Origin: GCA-003244245 sp052390495
GTDB taxonomy: Bacteria > Actinomycetota > Actinomycetes > Mycobacteriales > Pseudonocardiaceae
DNA: 17,230 bases
Reading direction: 5' to 3'
Assembly (NCBI GenBank): GCA_052390495.1
Contig: JBQTGW010000166.1
Coordinates: forward strand, 1-17,230
Part shown: one piece after another, positions 1 to 6,336 of the stretch
Layout of the letters: each line of letters starts with the position of its first letter
Position numbering within the stretch: the first letter of the stretch is position 1
The notes under the pieces: generated by a model
Seen by the model: the letters and a program-made list of their open reading frames with translations, nothing else
Database searches by the model: none
Told to the model about the DNA's origin: nothing
Made by a program: the position numbers and the translations under genes

Positions 1-84
1 GGAGACGATCAGCCACGGCTCGGGCCCCATTACCCCGCCCTTAACGGTCCAGACATCGCCGAACCGAGGTGGCCTACGCGGCAT
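1..84 (-). CDS. PemK/MazF-like toxin, 5' part only
   Basis: Only the first 28 codons are in the window; the rest lies beyond the left edge. The peptide starts MPRRPPRFGDVWTV and continues to GPEPWLIVS, which matches the opening of PemK/MazF (CcdB-fold) endoribonucleases: basic N-terminus, a G-D-V-W first strand, then a loop and a hydrophobic strand ending in V-S. The ATG at 84 overlaps the end of the upstream antitoxin-like gene by 11 bp, the usual arrangement for a translationally coupled toxin. MazF-type toxins cleave mRNA at short motifs. The catalytic Arg and Ser/Thr region is outside the window, so activity cannot be judged. Confidence 0.6.
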   Translation of the reverse strand, partial: MPRRPPRFGDVWTVKGGVMGPEPWLIVS

Positions 85-364
85 CGTTGGCATTCCGGCC
101 GCGGACCTCGCTCAGGCGGTCCAACTCGGCGGCCGCATCGGCCGCCAGGTGCGCGCGCTGCTGTTCGTAGGCACGCCCGGTCAGGTCCTCGGCCGCGCAC
201 CACTGCTGGTGGCGGGTCAGTGCGTCGCGCATTGTCTCCAGCCGGGTACACCGGGAGATCCACGCTGACACGCTCATCCCGTGCTCGGCTGCTGTGACGA
301 CCGCGTCCTGGTAGACGCCGTCATCCATCGTGATCGTCACACGCGTCGTAGGCATGACCGGCAC
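74..364 (-). CDS. ribbon-helix-helix-like antitoxin
   Basis: A 96-residue protein, or 93 if the ATG at 355 is used (MPTTRVTITMDDG). The N-terminal strand followed by a helix containing GMSVSAWISR resembles a ribbon-helix-helix DNA-binding domain. The C-terminal half is charged and Ala-rich (QQWCAAEDLTGRAYEQQRAH), as expected for a toxin-wrapping tail. It lies directly upstream of, and overlaps, the MazF-like toxin start, so it is most simply that toxin's antitoxin and autorepressor. No Shine-Dalgarno sequence is evident before either start, so a leaderless transcript is possible. Family assignment rests on the fold-like pattern and context. Confidence 0.6.
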   Translation of the reverse strand: MPVMPTTRVTITMDDGVYQDAVVTAAEHGMSVSAWISRCTRLETMRDALTRHQQWCAAEDLTGRAYEQQRAHLAADAAAELDRLSEVRGRNANDAA

Positions 365-588
365 GGTACATCAGTGCATATCGAATGGTAAGCAGAACCT
401 GTACGGGCAGCGTACGACGACGTGCTCGGCGCGCTTGGATGACCGACGGAATCGGCCGCGAGCTTTCGCGGAACGGGCCTCTTCGGTGACCGTACCCGCG
501 ACTGATGATGCGGTTCGGCGGGCCGCTCGTCGTTCTCGCTGGTGAGGCGCTACGGTGCGCTTCGTTATGGACACCGAGGGGAAGGCGG

Positions 589-2040
589 GTGCGGACGGTG
601 AGCGACGGGCCTGACGAGGAGATCGCCGGATCTGGGGATGGTGAGCGGGTGGGTGCGCCCGACGGCGAATCCAGTGGCCCGCCGGTCGGCCCCGAGTGGT
701 ATGAGCGCCTCGCGGTGCGTCCGATTCTGGCTGCCCGTGATGTCGGGGGGATCTATCGGGCGTTGCGGGATGACGCTGGGGTCAGTCAGCGGCAGATCGC
801 TGGGTGCACCGGGCAGTCTCAGTCCGAGGTCTGCGAGATCGTGGCTGGTCGGGTGGTGATGTCCTATGACGTGCTGGTGCGGATCGCCATCGGACTGGGC
901 ATCCCGCGTGAGCGGATGGGGCTGTCCTGGTGGGGGCCCGACGGCAGCTGGTACGGCCCCGAGGGCGCCTACCCTGTGGGGGTCACGGTTGCCGATACCC
1001 CGAAGGGGGTGAGCGCGGAGATGCTGCGTCGTCACCTGATCGCGCTGGGCGGGGCCACCATGGTGGGTGCTCCGGTCGCGAGGCTGGGTGAGCTGCTCGC
1101 CGAACTGCCCGGCCCGGACCTGGTGCCGCTGCCGTCTCAGCTCAGCCACGCTCATGTGGTGCGGGTCCGGGACCTGACCCGGCGCCTCGGTATAGGCGAC
1201 GCCGGGTATGCCGATCCGGAGGTGACCAGCGCAGCTGCCGAGTTGGCCACCCGGCTGCTGGATGTGCCGGGTTCCGGGCAGGTGCGTCGCGCGCTGCTGG
1301 TCGCGGTGGCCGAGCTGCACAGCGAGGCCGGATGGTCGGCGTTCGAGGCCGGGTTGTACCGCCGCGCGCTGTACCACCACTCCCGCACCCTGGAGCTGGC
1401 CACCGAGGCCGGGGACGTCTCTTTGCAGGCCGCAGCTCTGAGATATGCCGGGTTGGCCAGCGTGGAGCACGGCTATCCCGACGACGGGCTGAAGATGCTG
1501 CAGTGTGCACAGGTCAAGTCGTGGGACATTCCGCTCGACGACCAGCGCGCGGTGGTGGTCGGGGTGAGCGGACGGGCCGCCGCGGAGGCGTGTGCCCTGG
1601 AGGAATCCGCGATCGCCCTCGCCCGCATGGGGAACCTTGCGGCAGCCCTCACCCACCTGGCGAAGGGCCGGGAGCTGTGGACACCCACCCGCAGCGACCC
1701 CTTCGGTGACCTGGATCGCCCCGCCGCGCGGCTGGAGCTGGCCCGGGGGCGGCTGGATGCCGCCGAGGCGCTGGCCACCGCGTCGATGCGACGCTGGGAA
1801 GGCGGCAGGCAGCTCAGCCGCACCCTCACCGGTACCGTGCTGGCCACCATCCACGTCAAAGCCGGAGAGCGCGGCGGCCTGCAGCTGGCCCACGACACCA
1901 TCACCGCAGTGGCCCACCTCAGCTCGGTCCGGACCCGCGCCTGGCTCACCCCGCTCGCGGCGGCGCTAGCGGCCCGGCCCGGTGCCGACGCGAAGGAACT
2001 GGCCCGGACGGCCCGCCAGGTCGCCACGACCCGGGCGTAG
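589..2040 (+). CDS. XRE-family regulator with TPR-like C-terminal domain
   Basis: A cytoplasmic DNA-binding protein of 483 residues if GTG 589 is used. GTG 598 is an alternative and the frame is open back to ATG 505. GTG 589 is preferred because a purine-rich AGGGGAAGG precedes it and the residues before it look non-coding. Residues about 53-110 form a Cro/C1 helix-turn-helix (IYRALRDDAGVSQRQIAG, then QSEVCEIVAGRVV). After a Trp/Gly-rich linker, residues from about 150 to the end are Ala/Leu-rich amphipathic helices typical of TPR-like sensor domains in actinomycete XRE regulators, which often sit beside peptide or signalling genes. Its target is unknown. It is convergent with the following minus-strand genes. 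Confidence 0.8.
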   Translation: MRTVSDGPDEEIAGSGDGERVGAPDGESSGPPVGPEWYERLAVRPILAARDVGGIYRALRDDAGVSQRQIAGCTGQSQSEVCEIVAGRVVMSYDVLVRIAIGLGIPRERMGLSWWGPDGSWYGPEGAYPVGVTVADTPKGVSAEMLRRHLIALGGATMVGAPVARLGELLAELPGPDLVPLPSQLSHAHVVRVRDLTRRLGIGDAGYADPEVTSAAAELATRLLDVPGSGQVRRALLVAVAELHSEAGWSAFEAGLYRRALYHHSRTLELATEAGDVSLQAAALRYAGLASVEHGYPDDGLKMLQCAQVKSWDIPLDDQRAVVVGVSGRAAAEACALEESAIALARMGNLAAALTHLAKGRELWTPTRSDPFGDLDRPAARLELARGRLDAAEALATASMRRWEGGRQLSRTLTGTVLATIHVKAGERGGLQLAHDTITAVAHLSSVRTRAWLTPLAAALAARPGADAKELARTARQVATTRA

Positions 2041-2094
2041 CAGCGCGCCAGATGCGCACCGGGTCACGGTGCCGGTGCGGTCACGGGCGCTGAT

Positions 2095-2196
2095 CTAGCC
2101 AACCCATGTGCCCTCGTCCCGCAGGACGATCTCCCCGGCACCGATCCCGATCATGCTCTCGGCGGCCGCCTGGCGCAGCGTCGATTCAGGACTCAT
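2095..2196 (-). CDS. possible small peptide, 33 aa
   Basis: An open frame encodes 33 residues beginning MSPESTLRQAAAESM and ending LRDEGTWVG. It has a plausible ribosome-binding site (AGGA, six bases before the ATG) and lies in the gap between the convergent XRE regulator and the MFS remnant, on the MFS strand. I do not recognise it. It has no Cys, no signal peptide and no membrane segment, so it is not an obvious bacteriocin precursor. It could be a real small protein, the stump of a deleted gene, or chance. Confidence 0.25.
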   Translation of the reverse strand: MSPESTLRQAAAESMIGIGAGEIVLRDEGTWVG

Positions 2197-2312
2197 CGCA
2201 AGTCCTATCCTGCACGATCGGTACGTGTCGATGACTCCCCTGCATGGACTTTCCATTGCCCCAGGGCATTCGATCGCCTGTAGTGATCGCCACGTGACTG
2301 CGTCCGGATGAG

Positions 2313-3113
2313 CTATCGGTTCGGGGGCTTTCCGGCACTGTGGCGCAACGCCGTTGCGACGGCGAGGGTGGCGAGCAGCCCACCACTACCGCCGGCGAGG
2401 AATGCGACGCGCGCCGAGGTGAGGTCGATGAGTAGCCCGCCGAGCAGGTAGGACAGCGCGGCGGCGACCCCTATCGCGCCATAGAGGCTGCCGAAGACGC
2501 GGCCGAGCAGCTCGCCGGGCACGCTGCGTTGCAGCAGGGTGTTCACCGCGACGTCGATGGCGGCGATGCCCAGCCCGCGGATGGTCTGCACGACGAAGGC
2601 GGTGGCCACGGCCCAGGCCAGCCCGGTCAGCAGGTTCCCGGCGCTGCTGATCGCGAAGCCGGCCAGCAGCAACGGACCCATCGCGATCGGGCGGTGTGGC
2701 CGAGCGAGCAGCGTGTAGCCGATGAACAGCCCGATGCCGACCGCGGCCAGCAGCAACCCGACCGCGGAGTCGCCGCCACCCAGAATGTCGGTGGCCAGGA
2801 ACACCAGGGCGACGTCGTCGATGCCGGTGCAGGCGACGATCGTGAAAAAGCCGAGGCAGATCGCCCGGACCAGCGGGGTGGCCCAGATATAGCGCAACCC
2901 GGCTTTGGTGTCGTCCAGGAATGTTGCCCGCGCAGTGCCGGTTGGCGAGTCTTGTTTCAGGGACGGCAGGAACGCGAGTAGGGCGGCCGAGACGAGAAAG
3001 GTGGCGGCGTCGAGGAGTAGCACGCCGCGGGTGTCCAGAATGGGTACCAGCAGCGCGGCGAGCAGTGGGCCGAGGGCTTCGCCGCCGTTGGTGCCGAGTC
3101 CGATCGCGGCGTT
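2313..3113 (-). pseudogene. MFS exporter, N-terminal half missing
   Basis: A frame of 266 residues with about seven hydrophobic segments (for example VLLLDAATFLVSAALLAF and FTIVACTGIDDVALVFLA) matches the C-terminal part of a major facilitator transporter of the EntS/MFS_3 type. The first residues, NAAIGLGTNGGEALGPLL, correspond to a segment in the middle of such proteins, so transmembrane helices 1 to about 5 and any natural start are absent. The codon just before them is the TAA that ends the upstream DinB gene, in the same frame. A shorter product could start at GTG 3023, but it would lack half the permease and is unlikely to transport anything. The 3' end looks intact. Confidence 0.75.
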
Positions 3114-3659
3114 TTAATATCCGGTGGCGCCGTCGATCCGTTCGCGGAGCAGGTCGGCATGGCCGTTGTGCCGGGCGTACTCGGCAATCATGTGCACCAG
3201 GATCCGGCGCAGCGAGATCGGCTCCCCGCTCCGCTTCTGAATGCCGGTCTGGTCCAGCGAGGACGCATTGGCGATGATCTCGCGGGCTTTCTCGCACTCC
3301 GCCCGCCATACCGCGAAGGTTTCCGCGACGTCGCCGTCCAGGGATTCGAAATCCTGGTCCGGTTCCTCGTCGGTGTAATACAGGTGTGGCACCTCCTCGC
3401 CGACGAACTGCTGGCGAAACCACCACCGTTCCGTCCCGGCGAGGTGGCGGAGCAGACCGAGCAGGCTCAGCCTGGACGGTTCGATGCACCGCTGCGAGAG
3501 CCGCTCCGGCGGGACACCGGAGCACTTGAGTTCGAAGGTCTTGCGGTGCCAGTCAAGGAAGGCGGTCAGGGTCTCGCGTTCGCCGCCGACCAGGGGAGGG
3601 GAGGTCCGGTCGTCGGCGGCCCAGGGCTGTGCGTAGTTCTCCGCGGGAATTTCGGTCAC
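3114..3659 (-). CDS. DinB / DUF664 family protein
   Basis: A 181-residue cytoplasmic protein starting at GTG 3659 (MTEIPAENYAQPW). The frame is open further upstream but reads as noise there. Four-helix-bundle DinB hallmarks are present: LSLLGLLRHLAGTERWW with His72, and EYARHNGHADLLRERIDG near the C-terminus with His164 and His167, the usual metal-binding residues. In actinomycetes DinB/DUF664 proteins include mycothiol-dependent enzymes; the substrate here is unknown. Length and the typical ERIDGATG ending show the protein is complete. No Shine-Dalgarno sequence is visible, and a 12-bp perfect hairpin ends 13 bases upstream of the start. The stop codon abuts the MFS fragment. Confidence 0.85.
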   Translation of the reverse strand: MTEIPAENYAQPWAADDRTSPPLVGGERETLTAFLDWHRKTFELKCSGVPPERLSQRCIEPSRLSLLGLLRHLAGTERWWFRQQFVGEEVPHLYYTDEEPDQDFESLDGDVAETFAVWRAECEKAREIIANASSLDQTGIQKRSGEPISLRRILVHMIAEYARHNGHADLLRERIDGATGY

Positions 3660-3672
3660 GACGCGAGCATGC

Positions 3673-3702
3673 CAGCGGGCACCGACGAACCGGTGCCCGC
3701 TG
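3673..3702. repeat. 12-bp perfect inverted repeat upstream of DinB gene
   Basis: Arms CAGCGGGCACCG and CGGTGCCCGCTG flank a 6-base loop and are perfectly complementary. The element would lie in the leader of the DinB transcript, or serve as an operator at its promoter. There is no T-run on either side, so it is not a canonical terminator. Confidence 0.6.
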
Positions 3703-3764
3703 CGCCATCGACCAGGACGGGAATCAAGCTCGGATGAGATCACCTGGATAGACCGTAGCCGCGG

Positions 3765-3790
3765 CCAAAACTCGTCGGTTGAGCGACGAG
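3765..3790 (-). terminator. intrinsic terminator-like hairpin
   Basis: Read on the minus strand, CTCGTCG, loop CTCAAC, CGACGAG, then TTTTGG: a 7-bp stem with a short T-run. It would end transcripts arriving from the right before the DinB gene. No intact minus-strand gene is visible immediately upstream of it. Confidence 0.4.
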
Positions 3791-4087
3791 GGGCTCTCGA
3801 CTGTTCCTCCGAACGAGTAGAAACGTGTCGTTTCGTGAGAGTTCGGTCCGTTGCCCAGATCGAACAGGTGTGCGATACTGGCAGGGAAGCCGCCGCGAGA
3901 ACCAAGCCCGGCCCGCTCCATCGCATGACCAGCATGATCGGGACGACCGAGCCTCGGATGAGGCCAGCAGCGCCCACGCAAGCAGGACCTGCACCACCGT
4001 CTTGGGGGAGTTGCTCCCTGACGATAAACGGCCCGATGGAAACCGTGTCAGCCCAGGTCTGACCTGGCAGTGGTACCGCCACGGGAA

Positions 4088-4105
4088 GACTCCCCGCGGG
4101 GAGTC
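4088..4105. promoter_or_regulatory. 18-bp perfect palindrome
   Basis: GACTCCCCGCGGGGAGTC is perfectly self-complementary. On the minus strand it follows TTG, giving TTGACTCCCC, a layout reminiscent of MerR-family operators that overlap a -35 box. No convincing -10 element was found at the 19-base spacing typical of that family, so the operator reading is tentative. Confidence 0.4.
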
Positions 4106-4184
4106 AACGTCCGGCAGCGATGTCGGGCTCGTCGGGACATCTTGGCACGTTTCGAGGAACGGTTCAGAGTCGACTCCATGCGGC

Positions 4185-4442
4185 ATGATCGGTGACGTGC
4201 TCGGGAGGACGAACGGCGGCGGTCGAGCCCCGCGGCCGGTCGACTACGACAGCGACCCGGCGCGGTTCGCGGCCAACCAGGCCGCGACGGCTCGGTTCTC
4301 GGCCGTAGGTGACGTGCACGTGCCGGTCGCCGAGCGGCTGGTCTCGGCGTCCGTCGCGTCGGTGCTGGACCTGGGTGGTGGCAACGGCATGCTGGCTCGC
4401 CTCCTCGCCGACTGCGGGGTCTGGACGGTCGTGCCGCGATAG
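4185..4442 (+). pseudogene. SAM-dependent methyltransferase, N-terminal fragment
   Basis: From ATG 4185 the frame encodes 85 residues. The part from VDYDSDPARFAANQAATARF through VASVLDLGGGNGMLARLLA is a normal class I methyltransferase N-terminus including the SAM-binding motif I (LDLGGGNG). It ends abruptly after motif I at a TAG (4440-4442), whereas a complete enzyme of this kind would need well over 100 more residues. The sequence after about 4430 belongs to something else, so this is a deletion remnant. The start codon is uncertain; the recognisable homology begins near 4238. Confidence 0.65.
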
Positions 4443-4532
4443 AGGCCCGGGACGTAATCGGGAAGACCCTGCTGGTGCTGCAACGCAAAATCCTGGTCAC
4501 CGGCGCGACCGGCAACGTCGGATTGCGCGTCT
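4439..4532 (+). pseudogene. oxidoreductase / NAD(P)-binding Rossmann scrap
   Basis: In one frame the sequence reads EARDVIGKTLLVL and then KILVTGATGNVGLRVC. The second piece is the N-terminal strand and glycine loop (GATGNVG) of an NmrA-like or atypical short-chain dehydrogenase. The first piece resembles the last residues of a quinone-oxidoreductase or zinc-type alcohol dehydrogenase. Neither protein is complete, and the frame loses meaning after about 4530. This looks like two gene ends left by deletion rather than a functional gene. Confidence 0.4.
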
Positions 4533-4565
4533 GCTACCTCAGCTGTCGTCTCTACGATGTTGCCT

Positions 4566-4835
4566 ATGTGCCGCAACATCCGCCCGCTGTTCAACTTCGA
4601 TCCGCCTGCGGCGCGGGACGAGGTGCGCAGCGCGGCACTGCAGTACGTGCGGAAGATCAGCGGGTGCCAGCAGCCGTCGCGGGTCAACGCGGAGACGTTC
4701 GAGCGGGCGGTCGATGCGATCGCCGACGTCTCGATGCGCCTGCTCGACGAGCTGGTGACGACAGCACCGCCGAAGGATCGAGAGGTCGAAGCCGCCAAGG
4801 CCCGCGAGCGGTCCGCCGCGCGCTTCGCGACCTGA
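4566..4835 (+). CDS. DUF2277 family protein
   Basis: An 89-residue protein starting MCRNIRPLFNFDPPAARDE and containing AALQYVRKISGCQQPSRVN, a helix around RAVDAIADVSMRLLDELV, and the tail TTAPPKDREVEAAKARERSA. This is the full pattern of the small cytoplasmic DUF2277 family, whose function is unknown. ATG 4566 is chosen because family members begin with MCRNI; an in-frame ATG lies three codons upstream. Both ends look intact, although it sits between truncated genes. The frame runs on past its TGA directly into the HicA remnant. Confidence 0.8.
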   Translation: MCRNIRPLFNFDPPAARDEVRSAALQYVRKISGCQQPSRVNAETFERAVDAIADVSMRLLDELVTTAPPKDREVEAAKARERSAARFAT

Positions 4836-4844
4836 CTCGATGGC

Positions 4845-5006
4845 GTGGAAGAGCGCCTCGGCAAAGGCGCACACAGACGCTACATCGTCGATGGCCACTG
4901 CTCCACAACCGTTTCATGGCACCCCGGGGATATCCCGGGCGGCACACTCAACAAGATCGACGAACAACTTCGCCACTGCCTGGGCAGCGATTGGCTACGG
5001 AGGTGA
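4845..5006 (+). pseudogene. hicA: HicA-like toxin, 5'-truncated
   Basis: The frame from GTG 4845 encodes 53 residues: LGKGAHRRYIVDG, then STTVSWHPGDIPGGTLNKID and LRHCLGSDWLRR. HicA mRNA interferases carry a G-S-H-R/H core with the catalytic His, then T-T-V-P, a short basic or polar strand and G-T-L-xx-I. All of these are seen, with GAH replacing GSH. The N-terminal helix and strand found in full-length HicA (usually about 60-85 residues) are missing, because the frame begins at the DUF2277 stop codon. Five bases separate its stop from the HicB start. Probably an inactive remnant. Confidence 0.65.
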
Positions 5007-5011
5007 GCACC

Positions 5012-5332
5012 ATGGTGGCCGTCACAGCCGTCTACGAGCGCGACGTGAAGGGTCGATGGCTTGTCCATATAGCCGAAGAGCCACGCTGCCATACCTGGGC
5101 ACGTTCCGGTGCCTCCGCCCGTCGCGAAATCATCGATGCTGCGCAGCTCTGGCTCGATGAGCGCTGGTGGTGCTGGCCCGTGCGCATCGTCGGCTATGAG
5201 CGGCTCGAGTCAAGGCAGCCGTTCGATGGGCTGACCAGTGATGTCGGCGATGAGCTCGAAGTCCTTGTCGACGTGCAGGACGATCAGCCTGGCCTGCTCG
5301 GCGACGGCCGCGATCAGGAGGTCGGGGATTGA
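5012..5332 (+). CDS. hicB: HicB-like antitoxin with abnormal C-terminal tail
   Basis: A 106-residue frame with an excellent ribosome-binding site (GGAGGTGAG) before ATG 5012. Residues 1 to about 50 (VTAVYERDVKGRWLVHIAEE, HTWARSGASARREI, AAQLWL) match the HicB partial RNase H-like fold, which binds and neutralises HicA. It directly follows the HicA remnant, as in hicAB operons. From about residue 67 the reading frame runs antisense through the last 123 bp of vapC, and that part has no antitoxin-like character, so the original 3' end was probably replaced. Without a full HicA it is an orphan antitoxin that may still act on a distant toxin. Confidence 0.6.
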   Translation: MVAVTAVYERDVKGRWLVHIAEEPRCHTWARSGASARREIIDAAQLWLDERWWCWPVRIVGYERLESRQPFDGLTSDVGDELEVLVDVQDDQPGLLGDGRDQEVGD

Positions 5333-5629
5333 CGGGGCGCGGTGCTGGCCCCGTGCAGCCAGGACCTCCAGCACTTCCACGGTGCGCTTCTCTGCTCTTG
5401 GCGTGATGTGCTCCACGGGCATGTCGACGAGCGGCTGCTGGTGCAGAATCGCGGCCATGTCAGTCGCGGAGCGGGCGGAGTAGGCCATCTCCAGCAGGGT
5501 CACGGTCGTGACGCGCACCAGCCCCCGCTCGATCCGTTCCCGCCACTCTTGCCGCTGCGGGCTGCTGCCCAGCTTGACCAACGCCGACTTATCGATGAGC
5601 CAGGGGCGCGGGGAGGTGGTCACGACCAC
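5210..5629 (-). CDS. vapC: VapC-type PIN-domain ribonuclease toxin
   Basis: A 139-residue protein from GTG 5629, or 137 from GTG 5623, which would give a GTGA overlap with the vapB stop. The four PIN acidic positions are visible: Asp13 (LIDKSAL), Glu47 (LLEMAYS), Asp103 (IPDLLIAA) and Asp121/Asp123 (VDKDFELIA). These bind Mg2+ for RNA cleavage, usually of tRNA or rRNA in VapC toxins. Length and motif spacing are normal, so it looks functional. It forms an operon with the overlapping antitoxin gene upstream. Its 3' end overlaps the HicB frame on the other strand. Confidence 0.85.
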   Translation of the reverse strand: MVVTTSPRPWLIDKSALVKLGSSPQRQEWRERIERGLVRVTTVTLLEMAYSARSATDMAAILHQQPLVDMPVEHITPRAEKRTVEVLEVLAARGQHRAPSIPDLLIAAVAEQARLIVLHVDKDFELIADITGQPIERLP

Positions 5630-5838
5630 GCCTGCCGCATGACGTCCGGGTCGGTGACGTCGCTGGCGAGTCTGCTCAGCCGGGACAGGTCGTCGTCGGT
5701 CACCGTGACCTGCGGCCGGATCTCGCGGTCGAGCCAGTGGCGCAGGTACTCGTTGCGCGACACGCCGCTGGCGGTGGCGCGGCGGTCGATCTCGGCGATG
5801 GTGTGCTCGGGCACGTCTCTGATCAGGATGTCCGACAT
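5620..5838 (-). CDS. vapB: VapB-type ribbon-helix-helix antitoxin
   Basis: A 72-residue protein beginning MSDILIRDVPEHTIAEIDRR, then SGVSRNEYLRHWLDREI: the strand-helix-helix of RHH antitoxins, followed by an acidic toxin-binding tail (VTVTDDDLSRLSRLASDV). ATG 5838 is chosen because the family starts there; the frame extends upstream to 5931 but that part reads as non-coding. No Shine-Dalgarno sequence precedes the start. The start codon lies inside a 31-bp palindrome that is most likely the operator bound by VapB or VapBC for autorepression. Its stop overlaps the vapC start. Confidence 0.85.
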   Translation of the reverse strand: MSDILIRDVPEHTIAEIDRRATASGVSRNEYLRHWLDREIRPQVTVTDDDLSRLSRLASDVTDPDVMRQAWS

Positions 5839-5861
5839 GATATCGATGATATCATGTCGGA
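5831..5861. promoter_or_regulatory. 31-bp palindromic vapBC operator
   Basis: Arms TCCGACATGATATC and GATATCATGTCGGA are perfect reverse complements around a 3-base centre. The left arm contains the vapB ATG. In an otherwise GC-rich region this AT-rich, start-codon-spanning palindrome fits an RHH autorepressor site. A -10-like TATCAT (minus strand, 8-13 bases upstream of the ATG) falls inside it. Confidence 0.65.
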
Positions 5862-5947
5862 GGGCGTCAGCCGGTGTTCTGGGGTGATGCCAGCACCCGG
5901 CGGGGTAGTCCCAACACTCATGGTTCGGCACTGCTCAGGAGTGTGCA

Positions 5948-6025
5948 ATGGGCGCCGTGCGGGTCGTCTTCGCTTGGCTGCGGATCGAGCTGCGGCGGCG
6001 CTGGCGCTCGTTCTGCCTCGACTGA
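5948..6025 (+). pseudogene. FtsX-type ABC permease, first 25 codons
   Basis: From ATG 5948, preceded by AGGAG at good spacing, the frame reads MGAVRVVFAWLRIELRRRWR then SFCLD and stops at 6023-6025. Actinomycete MacB/FtsX-type permeases begin this way: a short amphipathic segment, then E-L-R-x-R-W-R just before the first membrane helix. That helix and everything after it are missing, and the Phd/RelE module starts at once. It reads as the 5' stump of a deleted permease gene; the match is short, so chance is possible. Confidence 0.4.
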
Positions 6026-6027
6026 TG

Positions 6028-6063
6028 CCAAAATCTTGATTTGCCCAGATTTTTGGCTACACT
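6028..6063 (+). promoter_or_regulatory. leaderless promoter and operator of phd-relE pair
   Basis: TTGATT (6036-6041) and TACACT (6058-6063) are separated by 16 bases. Transcription would start about seven bases later, at or next to the A of ATG 6070, and no Shine-Dalgarno sequence is present, so the mRNA is probably leaderless. An inverted repeat, CCAAAATCT (6028-6036) and AGATTTTTGG (6047-6056, one extra T), overlaps the -35 and spacer and is a likely antitoxin-binding operator. Confidence 0.6.
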
Positions 6064-6069
6064 TCACTG

Positions 6070-6336
6070 ATGACTGCCTTGCCGCTCGGTGACGTCCGCG
6101 ACCGCCTCTCCGAGGTCGTGTCGGAAGTGGAGCGCACCCACCACCGGGTCACCATCACCAGACACGGGCACGCGGCTGCCGTTCTGATCGCTCCCGACGA
6201 TCTGGCGGCGCTGGAAGAGACCATCGACATCCTCACCACGCCGGGAGAGCTGGCAGCCATCGCGGATGGCATCGACGACGCCGACGCCGGGCGCTTCGTC
6301 GATGCCGAAGCGATCAGAGCCAAGTTCCGGAAGTGA
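6070..6336 (+). CDS. Phd/YefM-family antitoxin
   Basis: An 88-residue protein. MTALPLGDVRDRLSEVVSEV, then HRVTITRHGHAAAVLIAPDD and LAALEETIDIL give the complete Phd/YefM N-terminal DNA-binding domain (short strand, L-x-E-V-V-x-x-V helix, V-x-I-T-R-x-G strand turn). The C-terminal tail (DDADAGRFVDAEAIRAKF) is the toxin-binding segment. It neutralises the RelE toxin encoded next and probably represses the shared promoter. The start sits at the predicted transcription start. Its last four bases overlap the toxin start (GTGA). Confidence 0.85.
   Translation: MTALPLGDVRDRLSEVVSEVERTHHRVTITRHGHAAAVLIAPDDLAALEETIDILTTPGELAAIADGIDDADAGRFVDAEAIRAKFRK

Larger units (their letters stand above)
3703..4184. 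other. gene-free stretch with hairpin and palindrome
   Basis: No frame on either strand gives a protein I recognise, although long open frames exist because of the base composition. A minus-strand stretch around 3880-4010 has some hydrophobic runs in two different frames, which might be a frameshifted relic of a membrane protein. The interval contains the terminator-like hairpin at 3765-3790 and the palindrome at 4088-4105. A terminator reading on the minus strand suggests a minus-strand gene once ended here. Confidence 0.4.

Noticed and set aside
565..1917. Long minus-strand open frame (450 codons) opposite the first XRE/TPR gene
   Set aside because: Rich in Gly, Gln, Arg and Pro with no family pattern; it is the complement of a well-supported regulator, as is usual in high-GC DNA.
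2056..2072. Terminator hairpin after the first XRE/TPR gene
   Set aside because: Only a 6-bp stem (GCACCG/CGGTGC) with no T-run; too common at this GC content.
3114..4082. 322-residue extended version of the DinB protein
   Set aside because: Residues before GTG 3659 match nothing and include a hairpin; the family starts near MTEIPAENY.
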